A DNA stretch of 64,000 nucleotides from Betaproteobacteria bacterium (GTDB taxonomy: Bacteria; Pseudomonadota; Gammaproteobacteria; Burkholderiales; JAEUOS01): NCBI GenBank assembly GCA_028292405.1, contig JAQGMJ010000028.1, forward strand, positions 1-64,000. The letters are read 5' to 3'. Made by a program: the position numbers and the translations under genes. Shown one piece after another: positions 33,732-43,476 of this stretch; the first letter of the stretch is position 1; the number at the start of each line of letters is the position of its first letter. The notes beneath the pieces are model-generated. The model did not search any database. It saw only the letters and a program-made list of their open reading frames with translations, and had not been told where the DNA came from.

Positions 33732-35807
33732 ATGACGCCCCAAGCCCGAACCCGTATCGCCGCCGACATCGGCGGCACTTTCACCGACGTCGCCGCCTTC
33801 GACGAAAAGCGCGGCGTGCTGATGCTCGGCAAGACGCTCACCACCCATCACCGCCTGATCAGCGGCATTCTCGACGGCATGCGCAAGGCCGGCGTGACCA
33901 TCGAAGAGGCCAACCTCTTCCTGCATGGCTCGACCATCGCCATCAACACCATGCTGGAGCGCACGGGCGCCAAGGCCGCGCTGATCACCACCCGCGGCTT
34001 TCGCGACATCTACGAGATCGGCCGCATCAATCGCCCGGACTCCTTCAACCTGCGCCACCGCAAGCATGCCCCGCTGATCGAGCGTGACCTGCGCTTCGAG
34101 GTGACCGAGCGCCTCAAAGCCGATGGCTCGGTGTACCAGGAACTGGAGATGGGCGAGGTGGAGGCGATCGCGGCGGAACTGGAACGCCTGAAGATAGAAG
34201 CGGTGGCCGTGCTGTTCCTGCACTCCTATCGCAACCCGGCGCACGAGCACAAGGTGCGCGATTACCTGCGCAAGCGGCTGCCGGGCGTGTTCATTTCCGC
34301 CTCCTGCGACCTGGTGCAGGAATACCGCGAATACGAGCGCACCTCCACCGTGGTGGCCAATGCCTACATCGGCCCGCGCGTCGACAACTATCTCGGCGAG
34401 ATCGAGCAGGAGATGAAGAGCGGAAAATTCGGCGGCAAGTTCCTGGTGGTGCAATCCACCGGCGGCTTGTACGCGCTAAACGAGGCGCGGCAGGACTGCG
34501 TGCGCATGATGGAGTCCGGCCCCGCCGCCGGGGTCATCGGCACCCAGGCGCTGTGTCACGTGCTGGGAATTGACAACGCGATTGCCTTCGACATGGGCGG
34601 CACCACCGCCAAGGCCGGCGTGGTGCGCGAAGGCACGGCGCTGGTGACCGGCAGCGTGATGATCGGCGGCTACCTCACCGGCCTGCCGCTGCTTACCCCC
34701 ATGATCGACATCCATGAAGTCGGCACCGGCGGCGGCAGCATCGCCTCGGTGAGCGTCTCCGGCGCGCTGCGCGTCGGCCCGCAGAGCGCGGGCGCCTCAC
34801 CGGGGCCTGTGTGCTACGGCCTGGGCGGCGCCGAGCCTACCGTAACCGATGCCAACCTGGTGCTCGGGCGCCTCGACCCCAAGCGTTTCCTCGGCGGCGA
34901 AATGCTGCTGGACAAGGCGGCGGCCACCGCCGCGCTGAAGGAAAAGATCGCCGACCCGCTCGGCCTCTCTGTCACCGACGCCGCGCTGGGCATCCTGCGC
35001 ATCGCCTCGGCGTCGATGTCGCATGCGGTCAAGGGCGTGACCACCGATCGCGGCCTCGACCCGGGCGCATTTCCCACCCTGTTCGCCTATGGCGGCGCCG
35101 GGCCGCTGCATGCCTCGATGGTGGCGCGCGAGCTGCGTATCCCACAGGTGATCGTGCCGCGCGCGCCAGGCCACTTCTCGGCTTTCGGCATGCTGCTCTC
35201 CGACTTCCGCCGCGACCTGGTGCGTTCGCAATTCATCGGCCTGAACGCGGTGGAGATGGGCCAGCTGGAAACCTGGTTCGCCGAACTCGAACAGCAGGGC
35301 CTGGCGGCGCTGACCGACGCCGACCTCGGCACCCGCAAGATCGTCATCGGCCGCGCGCTCGACATGCGCTACGTCGGCCAGGAGCACGCGGTGACGGTGG
35401 ACATGCCGCTCTCGGCATTCAAACGCGGCGACAAGAAGGCGCTGAAGCGCGCCTTCGATACCTTGCACGAAGAACGCTACGGCCGCGGTTCGCCCAACGA
35501 GCAGGCCGAGATCGTCAGCATCCGCAGCACGGTGACCGGCGTGATGAAAAAGCCAAAACTGGAAAAGATCGCCAAAGGGACGGCCAAGCCGCGCAAGGAA
35601 GCGCTCACCGGCACGCGCAAGGTGTACTTCGAAGGCAAGGGCTGGGCGCAGGCCGCGGTGTACCAGCGCGACGCCCTGCTCGCCGGCAACGTGATCGCCG
35701 GGCCGGCGTTGATCGAGGAGCACGCCACCACCACCGTGCTTCAACCGGGCGACACGCTGAAGGTCGAGCCTTACGGCAACCTGCAGATCGCCATCGCCAA
35801 GAAATAA
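33732..35807 (+). CDS. Hydantoinase/oxoprolinase subunit A (ATP-dependent)
   Basis: A 691-residue ASKHA-fold protein of the HyuA / acetone carboxylase beta-like group. The phosphate-binding start IAADIGGTFTDVAAFD is at residues 8-23, followed by HGSTIAINTMLERTGAKAALITTRGF, IAFDMGGTTAKAGVV and HEVGTGGGSIAS. With subunit B it should use ATP to open a cyclic amide (hydantoin, oxoproline) or to carboxylate a ketone. The ATG at 33732 gives the usual start. The B subunit gene follows after 18 bases, in an operon with a small Cys/His protein. Confidence 0.92.
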   Translation: MTPQARTRIAADIGGTFTDVAAFDEKRGVLMLGKTLTTHHRLISGILDGMRKAGVTIEEANLFLHGSTIAINTMLERTGAKAALITTRGFRDIYEIGRINRPDSFNLRHRKHAPLIERDLRFEVTERLKADGSVYQELEMGEVEAIAAELERLKIEAVAVLFLHSYRNPAHEHKVRDYLRKRLPGVFISASCDLVQEYREYERTSTVVANAYIGPRVDNYLGEIEQEMKSGKFGGKFLVVQSTGGLYALNEARQDCVRMMESGPAAGVIGTQALCHVLGIDNAIAFDMGGTTAKAGVVREGTALVTGSVMIGGYLTGLPLLTPMIDIHEVGTGGGSIASVSVSGALRVGPQSAGASPGPVCYGLGGAEPTVTDANLVLGRLDPKRFLGGEMLLDKAAATAALKEKIADPLGLSVTDAALGILRIASASMSHAVKGVTTDRGLDPGAFPTLFAYGGAGPLHASMVARELRIPQVIVPRAPGHFSAFGMLLSDFRRDLVRSQFIGLNAVEMGQLETWFAELEQQGLAALTDADLGTRKIVIGRALDMRYVGQEHAVTVDMPLSAFKRGDKKALKRAFDTLHEERYGRGSPNEQAEIVSIRSTVTGVMKKPKLEKIAKGTAKPRKEALTGTRKVYFEGKGWAQAAVYQRDALLAGNVIAGPALIEEHATTTVLQPGDTLKVEPYGNLQIAIAKK

Positions 35808-35825
35808 GCGTCAAGGAAATCAATC

Positions 35826-37655
35826 ATGGCTACCCACCCAGTGAAGAAGTCCGCCGCACCCGCCAAAGCAGCCAAGCCGAAAAGCGCGGCGCTGCGCAAA
35901 CCTGCTACCGCGCGACCGAGTCGCGCCACAGACACGAAGAAGAAAGCGCGCCCCAAGGTAGACCCCGTTGCAGTCGAGCTGGTTCGCAATTCGCTCGTCG
36001 CGGCCACGGAGGAAATGAAGTCGGTGCTGATGCGCACCTCCTACAACATGATCATCTACGAGGCGCTGGACTTCACCGTCGGCCTGTTCGACGCCCAGGG
36101 CCAGACCATGTCGATCGGCCTGGGCCTGCCGATGTTCATTCGCGGCATGAGCGATGTGGTGAAAGCCAAGCTCGAGCACTGGGGGGAGAAGGACATCCAC
36201 CCCGGCGACATCCTGCTGACCAACGACTCCTACCTCACCGGCGCGCACCTGAACCACCTGACGTTTTCGATGCCGGTGTTCCACAAAGGGAAGATCGTCG
36301 CCTTCTCCACCTGCATGGCGCACTGGCAGGATATCGGCGGCATCCTCAACGGCTTCACCACCGACATCTATTCCGAAGGCCTGCAGATTCCGCTGGTGAA
36401 ATACCATGTGCGCGGCAAGCTCAACACCGAGTTGCGCGACCTGATTTTGATGAACGTGCGCCGGCCGGACCGGGCCGAGGGCGACCTCGAAGCCCAGCTC
36501 TCGGCCTGCCGCATGGGTGTCAAGCACGTGGAAGAGCTGATGACGCGCCACGGCGCCGAGACGGTGACGGCGGCGATGGACGAGATCATGAACCACAGCG
36601 AGGCCGAAGCACGCGCCAAGGTGCGGCTGATCCCCGACGGCGTGTATGAAGCCGAATCGTGGATGGACGACGACGCCATCGACATCGGCGAGCCGGTGCC
36701 GATCCGCGTCAAGGTGACGGTCAAGGGCGACGAGATGACCGTGGACCTTTCCTCGATGAGCCCGCAGGTGAAAGGCTTTTTCAACTCCTGCGCCGGCGTT
36801 GCCTGCGCGCAGGTGGCGTTCAAGTGCCTGACTCTGCCGCGCGACAACCCGATCAACGACGGCAACTTTCGCCCGCTGAAAGTGATCATCCCGCAGGGTA
36901 CGGTGGTCAGCGCGACGCGCCCGGCGCCGATGCGCGTGTGGATGACCTACCCGATGACGGTGGTGGACACGATCTTCAAGGCGCTGGCGCCGGCGATCCC
37001 CGATCTCGTCATCGCCGGCCACCACGCCGACCTGCTCACCGCCAACGTCAACGGCATCCACCCCGCCGATGGCAAGCTGTTCATGTATCTCGGCGGCCTG
37101 ATCGGCGGCGGCTGGGGCGCGAAGTCGGATGAAGATGGGGTGAACGTCACCGTCTGCATGAACGACGGCGACACCCACAATGGCCCTTCCGAGCAGGTGG
37201 AAAACAAGTTCCCTTTGCTGGTGAAGCACTACACCATGCGCACGGATTCCGGCGGTGCCGGGCAATTCCGCGGCGGCCTGGGCGCCGAGACCGAGCTGCT
37301 GGCGCTGTCGCGCGTCAACTTCCTCACCCGTAGCGACCGCGTGGTCAATACGCCGTGGGGCCTGAACGGCGGCCAGTCAGCGATGGGCAACCAGATCGGC
37401 CTGCGCAAGAAGGACGGCACGCGCAGCTTTTTCCCCAACGGCAAGGTGAACCTGCGGCTGGACACCGGCGAGTCCTATATCCTGCGCTCGGGCGGCGGCG
37501 GCGGTTTCGGCGAAGTAAAAAAGCGCAAGCGTGAATCGGTATTGCGCGACTTGCGCCTGGGCTACATTTCGCGCCAGGCGGCCGAGCGCGACTACGGCAT
37601 TATCCTCAGCGCCGCCGAACTGGCTGCCTTGCCGGCGCAGGGTGCCGAAGGCTGA
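35826..37655 (+). CDS. Hydantoinase B/oxoprolinase family protein
   Basis: A 609-residue subunit B. After a 44-residue Lys/Ala/Pro-rich extension absent from most relatives, the family domain begins at VDPVAVELVRNSLVAATEEM. Other marks are PGDILLTNDSYLTGAHLNH, RRPDRAEGDLEAQ, TDSGGAGQFRGGLG and the Gly-rich RSGGGGGFGEVKKR near the end. His and Asp residues of the NDSYLTGAHLNH stretch are likely metal ligands. It acts with the upstream A subunit. The basic N-terminal tail could be an interaction segment. Confidence 0.92.
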   Translation: MATHPVKKSAAPAKAAKPKSAALRKPATARPSRATDTKKKARPKVDPVAVELVRNSLVAATEEMKSVLMRTSYNMIIYEALDFTVGLFDAQGQTMSIGLGLPMFIRGMSDVVKAKLEHWGEKDIHPGDILLTNDSYLTGAHLNHLTFSMPVFHKGKIVAFSTCMAHWQDIGGILNGFTTDIYSEGLQIPLVKYHVRGKLNTELRDLILMNVRRPDRAEGDLEAQLSACRMGVKHVEELMTRHGAETVTAAMDEIMNHSEAEARAKVRLIPDGVYEAESWMDDDAIDIGEPVPIRVKVTVKGDEMTVDLSSMSPQVKGFFNSCAGVACAQVAFKCLTLPRDNPINDGNFRPLKVIIPQGTVVSATRPAPMRVWMTYPMTVVDTIFKALAPAIPDLVIAGHHADLLTANVNGIHPADGKLFMYLGGLIGGGWGAKSDEDGVNVTVCMNDGDTHNGPSEQVENKFPLLVKHYTMRTDSGGAGQFRGGLGAETELLALSRVNFLTRSDRVVNTPWGLNGGQSAMGNQIGLRKKDGTRSFFPNGKVNLRLDTGESYILRSGGGGGFGEVKKRKRESVLRDLRLGYISRQAAERDYGIILSAAELAALPAQGAEG

Positions 37656-37662
37656 AGCGGCA

Positions 37663-38085
37663 ATGAAGGCGCAAGGCACTGAAGCACGCCGCGCCGGCCG
37701 CGCGAAACCGCAGGCTGTGCCCGGCCCGGCCGAGACGGACCTCTCGGTGCTCGCCTTGCAATTGCTCGGCCGCTGGCAGCGCGTGTGCAACGGCCACGTC
37801 GCGTTCGCCAATGCCTGCGCCTGCGTGTTCGGCGCGGCGGTCGAGCTGAACGATTTCGATGACTTGATCCTCGACTATCTGCGCAACAAGTTTCCGGGCC
37901 GAGCCGAAGTGGCCGCCTACATCGACGCGGCCTCCGTGCCGGCGCCGGGCGCGCCCCCCAGCCTGAAGGGGTTGTTGCGCAAGGTGGCGGCCGCGCCTGC
38001 CGAAGTACCGCAGGCCCAGGCCGGCCCGCTGCTGCGCGCCCTGGAGGCCAGCATCGCCTCGATCGAGGAACAGCACGCGAAGTAA
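37663..38085 (+). CDS. Small Cys/His protein of the hydantoinase operon
   Basis: A 140-residue protein starting seven bases after the hydantoinase B stop, so certainly translated in the same operon. After a basic leader, the core LQLLGRWQRVCNGHVAFANA contains Cys42 and His45, followed by Cys52 and Cys54, a possible metal site, then NDFDDLILDYLRNKFPG and a helical end. I do not recognise the family. Acetone and acetophenone carboxylases, which share the A and B subunits, have a small zinc-containing third subunit; a similar role here is speculation by analogy. Confidence 0.75.
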   Translation: MKAQGTEARRAGRAKPQAVPGPAETDLSVLALQLLGRWQRVCNGHVAFANACACVFGAAVELNDFDDLILDYLRNKFPGRAEVAAYIDAASVPAPGAPPSLKGLLRKVAAAPAEVPQAQAGPLLRALEASIASIEEQHAK

Positions 38086-38146
38086 TGCAAGTATGATTGC
38101 CGGCAAAATCGATCCGACCATAGACCCACCAGACAGGGGACGCACC

Positions 38147-39121
38147 TTGAGACAAATCCCGAAACTCGTAGCCGCCGCCGCGTTGGCCGCATTGACCGCA
38201 GCCCCGACGGCTGCCCTGGCGCAAGCCTATCCCGCCCGCCCGGTGCGGGTGATCGTGCCCTACCCGCCCGGCGGCACCGTCGATGCGGTGGCACGCGTGG
38301 TGGCGCAGCAGCTCTCCGAGCAGATGGGCCAGTCCTTCGTCATCGACAACCGCGCCGGGGCCAATGGCGCCATCGGCAGCGACGTGATCGCCAAGGCGGC
38401 GCCGGATGGCTACAACCTGCTGATCCAGGCCTCCACCTTCGTCGCCAACCCGCTGCTGCAAAAGGACCTGCCCTACGACCTGAAGCGTGACTTCACACCG
38501 ATTTCCAATATCGGCTCGGTGCCGCTGATCGTCACCGCCTTCCCCGGCCTGCCGGTGAAGGACCTGCACGACTTCATCACCCAGGTGCGCGATACGCCGG
38601 ACCGCTATTCCTTCGCCGCGCCGCCGGTGGGCGCCGCCGCCTATCTCGCCGAACAGGCGATCAAGTCGCAGGCGAAGATCCAGATCCAGTTGATTCCTTA
38701 CAAGGGCACCACGCCGGCGCTGACCGACGTGATGGGCGGGCACGTAAGCGCGGTGATCGACGCGCTGCCTTCCTCCTACCCGCTGGTGAAAGGCGGCAAG
38801 CTGAAGGCGCTGGCCGTCACCAGCCCGAGCCGCCTCTCCTTCCTGCCCAATGTGCCGACGGTGGCCGAGTCCGGCCTGCCGGGCTTCGACATGGTGTCTT
38901 GGTACGGCATGTGGGGCCCGGCGAACATGCCGAAGGACCTGGCGGCACGCCTGGCCACCGAAGTGGGCAAAGGGGTACGCTCGAAGCTGGCGACCGAGCG
39001 CCTGGCCGACCAGGGCTTCGACGCCGTCGGTTCCTCGCCGGATGGCTTTCGCGTCTTCATCGACCAGGAATCGGCGAAGTACGCGCGCATCATCAAGGAT
39101 GCAAACATCAAGGTCGAATAG
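38147..39121 (+). CDS. Bug/TctC-family receptor of the hydantoinase operon, first
   Basis: A 324-residue receptor. A TTG at 38147 preceded by AGGGGACGCACC gives a proper signal peptide ending TAALAQA and normal length; an ATG at 38093 would add 18 polar residues before it. Motifs: VIVPYPPGGTVDAVAR, FVIDNRAGANGAIGSD and LIPYKGTTPALTDVMGG. It lies 61 bases after the small Cys/His gene and six bases before a second Bug gene, so the pair is probably part of the hydantoinase transcript. Confidence 0.88.
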   Translation: MRQIPKLVAAAALAALTAAPTAALAQAYPARPVRVIVPYPPGGTVDAVARVVAQQLSEQMGQSFVIDNRAGANGAIGSDVIAKAAPDGYNLLIQASTFVANPLLQKDLPYDLKRDFTPISNIGSVPLIVTAFPGLPVKDLHDFITQVRDTPDRYSFAAPPVGAAAYLAEQAIKSQAKIQIQLIPYKGTTPALTDVMGGHVSAVIDALPSSYPLVKGGKLKALAVTSPSRLSFLPNVPTVAESGLPGFDMVSWYGMWGPANMPKDLAARLATEVGKGVRSKLATERLADQGFDAVGSSPDGFRVFIDQESAKYARIIKDANIKVE

Positions 39122-39127
39122 CACGCC

Positions 39128-40096
39128 ATGCATTCTGTCTTGCGCCCGCTATTGCTCGCGGCCCTGGCGTTGCCGCTTGCGCTTTCCGTGGCCCTCGCGC
39201 AGGACTACCCGGCCAAACCGATCCGCCTGATCATCCCGTTCCAGCCGGGCGGCGGCAGCGACACCCTGGCGCGCCTGCTGGGCGAGAAGCTGACTGTGAA
39301 ATGGAAGCAGCCGGTGATCGTCGAGAACCATGCCGGCGCCGGCGGCAACCTCGGCGCCGAGATCGTCGCCAAGGCCGCGCCGGACGGCTACACCCTGCTG
39401 ATTTCCTCGCCCGGGCCAGTGGTGATCAACAAGAACCTGTACGACAAGCTCTCCTTCGATCCGGACGGCTTCGAGCCGGTCGCCATCATCGCCGCCAACT
39501 ACGGGGTGCTTGCTGTCAATCCCAAGACGGGCCTGGAAAGCGTGGCGCAGCTGATCGCCTACGCGAAGGCGAATCCGAACAAGCTCAACTACGCTTCCGC
39601 CGGCAGCGGCACCACGCCGCACCTGGCAGGCGAGTTGTTCAAGTCGCTGGCCGGCATCAACCTCACGCATGTGCCCTACAAGGGCGCGGGCCCGGCCTTC
39701 ACGGGCCTCTTGGGCGGCGAGGTGGACATGATGTTCGTCGACGTCTTCATCGCCCTGCCGCATGTGCGCACCGGACGGCTGCGCGCGCTGGCGCTGGGCG
39801 GAGGTGCGCGCAACCCGCTGCTGCCGAACGTGCCGGTGATGGCGGAGACGGTGCCGGGCTTCGACTACCAGGTGTGGCAGGGTATGGTGGCGCCGGCCGG
39901 CACGCCGGCGGCGATCCGCGGCCGTATCGCCGCCGCGGTGGCCGAAGCGGTGAAGCAGCCGGACATGAGCAAGCGCCTCGCTGACGTCGGCCTCGAATCG
40001 GTCGGCGGCACGCCCGCGGAAATGGCGCAAGTAATGCGCGCGGACCGCGAGCGCTGGGGCCGGGTGATTCGCGCCACCGGCGCGAAGGCGGACTAG
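39128..40096 (+). CDS. Bug/TctC-family receptor of the hydantoinase operon, second
   Basis: A 322-residue receptor with signal peptide ending SVALAQD. Motifs: LIIPFQPGGGSDTLAR (Gln in place of the usual Ala or Pro), VIVENHAGAGGNLGAE and HVPYKGAGPAFTGLLGG. It starts six bases after the previous receptor gene, without its own ribosome site, which suggests translational coupling. The two receptors differ clearly in the binding loops, so they probably bind different ligands. Confidence 0.9.
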   Translation: MHSVLRPLLLAALALPLALSVALAQDYPAKPIRLIIPFQPGGGSDTLARLLGEKLTVKWKQPVIVENHAGAGGNLGAEIVAKAAPDGYTLLISSPGPVVINKNLYDKLSFDPDGFEPVAIIAANYGVLAVNPKTGLESVAQLIAYAKANPNKLNYASAGSGTTPHLAGELFKSLAGINLTHVPYKGAGPAFTGLLGGEVDMMFVDVFIALPHVRTGRLRALALGGGARNPLLPNVPVMAETVPGFDYQVWQGMVAPAGTPAAIRGRIAAAVAEAVKQPDMSKRLADVGLESVGGTPAEMAQVMRADRERWGRVIRATGAKAD

Positions 40097-40100
40097 GCCC

Positions 40101-41519
40101 TCAGTCCACCACCGGCGGGCGGCGCTTGCCCACCTGCGTCGCCTGCTCGAAGGCGTAGCCGAGTTGCAGCACCGCCAGGTCGGCAAATGAGCGGCCGACG
40201 ATCTGGATGCCGACCGGCAGGCCCTCGTCGGTGAAGCCCGCGGGCACCGAGATCGCCGGGTGGCCGGTGATGGTGATGTAGTAGCAGGACTTCATCCACG
40301 ACAGGTAGTCGCCGAGCTTTTCGCCGTTGATCTCGTCGACGTATTCCTGCTCGATCGGGAAGGGCAGCACCTGGTTGACCGGGATCACCAGGTAGTCGTA
40401 GGTCTCGAAGAACTTCGATACGCGGTCGAGGATTTTTGTGCGCTCGGCGTCCGCGCGGGCGATGTCCACCGCCGAGAGCTTGCGCGCGGCTTCGATGTTC
40501 CAGATCACCGTGGCCTTGAGCTTGTCGCGGTGGTTGTCGAGATAGGCGCCGTTGTTGATCTCGAACAGGTGGGCGCGCAGGGTGAGAAAGACTTCATGGG
40601 CGCCGGAGAAATCGGGCGCGGCATCTTCAAGCACGCAGCCGAGATCGGTGAATACCCTGGCCTGCGCAGCGATGATTTTCTCCACCCGCTTGTCCACCGG
40701 CACCTGGCCGCCGAAGCCCGGGGAGAACGCGATGCGCGTGCCCTTGAAGTCGCGCTTGAGCGGCGCGCGGAACTGCTCGCCGGTGCCCTGCACGGCGATC
40801 GGCACGCGCGGGTCGAACCCGGCTTGCGCGGAGAGCAGCAGCGCGGTGTCCTCCACCGTGCGGCCCATCGGGCCGTGGACCGAGAGGGTGCCCCACAGGT
40901 GTTTCGACGGGTAGCTGGGCACGCGGCCGGGCGAGGGGCGCAGGCCGACCACGTTGCAGAAGTTGGCGGGGTTGCGCAGCGAGGCGCCCAGGTCGCTGCC
41001 GTCGGCCAGGGCCACCATGCCGGTGGCCAGGGCCACGCCGGCGCCACCGGAGGAGCCGCCGCAGGTCTTGGTGAGATCGTAGGGATTGCGGGTGGCGCCG
41101 AAGACGGCGTTGAAGGTCTGCGAGCCGGCGCCGAATTCCGGCGTGTTGCTCTTGCCCACGGCAATCGCCCCGGCATTCCAGGCGCGCTCGACCAGCAGGT
41201 GGCTGCGATCGGGCACGTTGTCCTTGAAGATCGGCGAGCCCAGGGTGGTGCGCATGCCCTTGGTCATGAACAGGTCTTTGTGCGCGATCGGCAGGCCATG
41301 CAGGGGACCGAGCGGCTCACCCTTCGCCTGCTTCGCGTCGGCGGCGCGCGCCTGCGCCAGCGCTTGCTCGGCGTGCAGGGTGACGATGGCGTTGACCTTG
41401 GGGTTGACGCGCTCGATCTGCGCCAGGTGCGCCTGCATCACCTCGGTGGCCGACACTTCCTTGCGGCGGATGCGCGCGGCCAGATCGGTGGCGGACGAAA
41501 AATTCAGTTCCTGACTCAC
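40101..41519 (-). CDS. Amidase signature family enzyme
   Basis: A 472-residue amidase. The Ser-cisSer-Lys triad is present: Lys81 in PIAHKDLF, Ser156 in CGGSSGGAG and Ser180 in GSDLGASLRNPA, where Ala replaces the more common Gly before the serine. It would hydrolyse a C-N amide bond; no substrate is evident. A GTG at 41519 follows CGGGAGACCCT and matches the family start. The gene converges on the hydantoinase operon's last Bug gene (4-base gap) and is divergent from trxC. A product of ring opening could be its substrate, but this is guesswork. Confidence 0.92.
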   Translation of the reverse strand: MSQELNFSSATDLAARIRRKEVSATEVMQAHLAQIERVNPKVNAIVTLHAEQALAQARAADAKQAKGEPLGPLHGLPIAHKDLFMTKGMRTTLGSPIFKDNVPDRSHLLVERAWNAGAIAVGKSNTPEFGAGSQTFNAVFGATRNPYDLTKTCGGSSGGAGVALATGMVALADGSDLGASLRNPANFCNVVGLRPSPGRVPSYPSKHLWGTLSVHGPMGRTVEDTALLLSAQAGFDPRVPIAVQGTGEQFRAPLKRDFKGTRIAFSPGFGGQVPVDKRVEKIIAAQARVFTDLGCVLEDAAPDFSGAHEVFLTLRAHLFEINNGAYLDNHRDKLKATVIWNIEAARKLSAVDIARADAERTKILDRVSKFFETYDYLVIPVNQVLPFPIEQEYVDEINGEKLGDYLSWMKSCYYITITGHPAISVPAGFTDEGLPVGIQIVGRSFADLAVLQLGYAFEQATQVGKRRPPVVD

Positions 41520-41639
41520 AGGGTCTCCCGGTTGTGGCGCCGCCCGGCAATGTGCCCGAGCGGCCTTGTTCTTAAGGCGCGATGATAACAAGAGCGGCGC
41601 CGCTTGATTATTCGCCGTCCGCCCATATCATCAGACATC

Positions 41640-42083
41640 ATGGAAACCACGGCCTCCCGCCTGCATGTTGCCTGCCCTGCCTGCGGCGCGACCAATCGCG
41701 TGCCGGCGGAGCGCATGACCGAGCATCCCGTCTGCGGCAAGTGCAAGCAGGCGCTGTTCCAGGGCAAGCCGGTGGAGTTGAACGAGGGGAACTTCAGCGC
41801 GCAATTGGTGGCGAGCGACATTCCGCTGGTGGTCGATTTCTGGGCGCCCTGGTGTGGCCCCTGCCGCTCGATGGCGCCGCATTTCGAGCGTGCCGCCTCG
41901 CTGCTGGAGCCGCAGGTGCGTTTGGCCAAGCTCAACACCGAGGAAGCGCAGGCGACCGCCGCACGCCTGGGGATACGCTCGATTCCGACCCTGATCGTAT
42001 TCCGCAACGGCCGCGAGGTGGCGCGGCAATCCGGCGCGATGGACGCCAATTCCCTGGTGCAGTGGGTGCGCGAGCAGGTTTAG
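41640..42083 (+). CDS. trxC: Thioredoxin 2 (TrxC)
   Basis: A 147-residue thioredoxin with the N-terminal zinc finger that separates TrxC from TrxA: CPAC (12-15) and CGKC (32-35). The redox site WCGPC is at 71-75 with FWAP before it, and the cis-proline segment SIPTLIVF follows. It reduces protein disulfides in the cytoplasm and is often induced by oxidative stress. The ATG at 41640 lacks a clear ribosome site. Terminator at 42107. Confidence 0.95.
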   Translation: METTASRLHVACPACGATNRVPAERMTEHPVCGKCKQALFQGKPVELNEGNFSAQLVASDIPLVVDFWAPWCGPCRSMAPHFERAASLLEPQVRLAKLNTEEAQATAARLGIRSIPTLIVFRNGREVARQSGAMDANSLVQWVREQV

Positions 42084-42106
42084 CTTGCGGCGGCATAAAA
42101 AATGAT

Positions 42107-42136
42107 GGGCATCGCGGCGAAGCGATGCCCGTTTTT
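42107..42136 (+). terminator. Rho-independent terminator after trxC
   Basis: Perfect 9-bp stem GGGCATCGC (42107-42115) / GCGATGCCC (42122-42130) with a GGCGAA loop and five T. Confidence 0.9.
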
Positions 42137-42166
42137 GCTGCCGCCGGCTTGCGCCGGCTTCAGCAT

Positions 42167-42280
42167 TCAGAGTTTTTTCGACTTCATCGTGCGATAGTCA
42201 CGCCATGAACGGTATGCGCAATCCATCGCCACGATAAAGCCCACGATCACCAGTACGATCATTTGTCTTGCCCGTTCCAT
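42167..42280 (-). CDS. Possible 37-residue membrane protein
   Basis: A short frame with ATG at 42280 encoding MERARQ, one hydrophobic helix (MIVLVIVGFIVAMDCAY) and a basic end (WRDYRTMKSKKL), the layout of a positive-inside membrane peptide. The ribosome site is weak and I know no family. The rest of the 42084-42514 gap holds the trxC terminator and nothing else I can identify. Confidence 0.3.
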   Translation of the reverse strand: MERARQMIVLVIVGFIVAMDCAYRSWRDYRTMKSKKL

Positions 42281-42514
42281 CAAAGTCCGGTTGCAACACC
42301 TGGCCGGCATACTTTGGGCAGTCTGCCCGGCCGAGGGTTCCCTGAATGCACGCATCCGTCAAGCGGTCTGCGGCCTCCATAAATCCTGCTACGGCAAGCC
42401 CGGCACAAACTTTAGGCCCGTGGGCAAATATTATTTGCGCGGCGCCGAACCGTTCGGGCGAAATGCGGGATATTCCGGCCGTTTTTCCCGTCTTGCGCGG
42501 TCAAAGGCCCCGGT

Positions 42515-43330
42515 TCAGGCGAAATAGTCCTTAGGCGCCACGCCCAGGCTCTTTTTGAACATCGCGGTAAAGGCGCTGGCGCTCTCATAACCGAGGGATT
42601 CGGCGATGCGGCCGATGGGCGCGCGCTGCGCCAGTTGTTCCAATGCGACGACAAGCCGGGCCTGCTGTCGCCAGGCGGCGAAGCTCATGCCGGTTTCGCG
42701 CAGGAACAGGCGCGCAAGGTTGCGCTCGCTGGCGCCTACGGCACTGCCGAAATCTGCCAGGCCACGGGTGTCGGCCGGATTGGACAGGAGCATTTCGCAT
42801 ACCTTAAAGACCCGGGCGTCGGCGGCGCGCGGGAGGTGCAGGGGCAGCATGTCGGCAGCCGCCATTTCGTCGAGGATCAGCGCCATCACACGCCCGCCGG
42901 GGCCGGCCTCTTCGTAGTACATCGGCAGCTCGACCGCGCGCAGGATCAGCTCGCGCAGCAGCGGGGTGACGTTGATCACGCAGCAGCGCGGCGGCAGGCG
43001 CTCGCACTCGCGCTTGCGCACGTAGAGGGTGCGCATCGCCACGTTGCCGGACATGCGCGTGGTGTGCAGCGTGGCCGGCGGCACCCATACGGCGCGCTGC
43101 GGCGGCACCACCCAGGCGCCGTGCTCGGTATGCACGCTCATCACGCCGGCCACGGCGTAGAGCAACTGGCCGCGCGTATGGGTGTCTTCCGGGATCACGT
43201 GGCCGGCGGGAAAGTCCTTGGCCATGGCGCCGACCGCGCGCGGCACGCGCATGTAGTCGGCGGCGCGAGTGGATTTGGCGGTGTCGGTCACAGAGGGAGG
43301 CGCTGGCGGTCTGGCGATGAACGAAGCCAT
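42515..43330 (-). CDS. AraC family regulator with cupin sensor domain
   Basis: A 271-residue regulator. An N-terminal cupin-like domain (HVIPEDTHTRGQLLYAVAG, then WVVPPQRAVWVPP) precedes two AraC helix-turn-helix motifs in the last 100 residues, with the signature ending GRIAESLGYESASAFTAMFK and PKDYFA. This layout is that of the NimR/YdeC group, which usually control an efflux or a neighbouring enzyme gene. It is divergent from the amidohydrolase gene at 43477, its probable target. Confidence 0.9.
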   Translation of the reverse strand: MASFIARPPAPPSVTDTAKSTRAADYMRVPRAVGAMAKDFPAGHVIPEDTHTRGQLLYAVAGVMSVHTEHGAWVVPPQRAVWVPPATLHTTRMSGNVAMRTLYVRKRECERLPPRCCVINVTPLLRELILRAVELPMYYEEAGPGGRVMALILDEMAAADMLPLHLPRAADARVFKVCEMLLSNPADTRGLADFGSAVGASERNLARLFLRETGMSFAAWRQQARLVVALEQLAQRAPIGRIAESLGYESASAFTAMFKKSLGVAPKDYFA

Positions 43331-43476
43331 TTTACCGCGCGACCGCCGCCCCTCCTTTCAAACCTCTCGCAAAGACGTTTACGCATGCACGGCATTACCG
43401 CGGCGAGCGCATAAAAACCGCCGGCGACGAATCGCCGTTGCTAGACTTGCGGCTGATTTTCTACCGTAGGAAAGCC

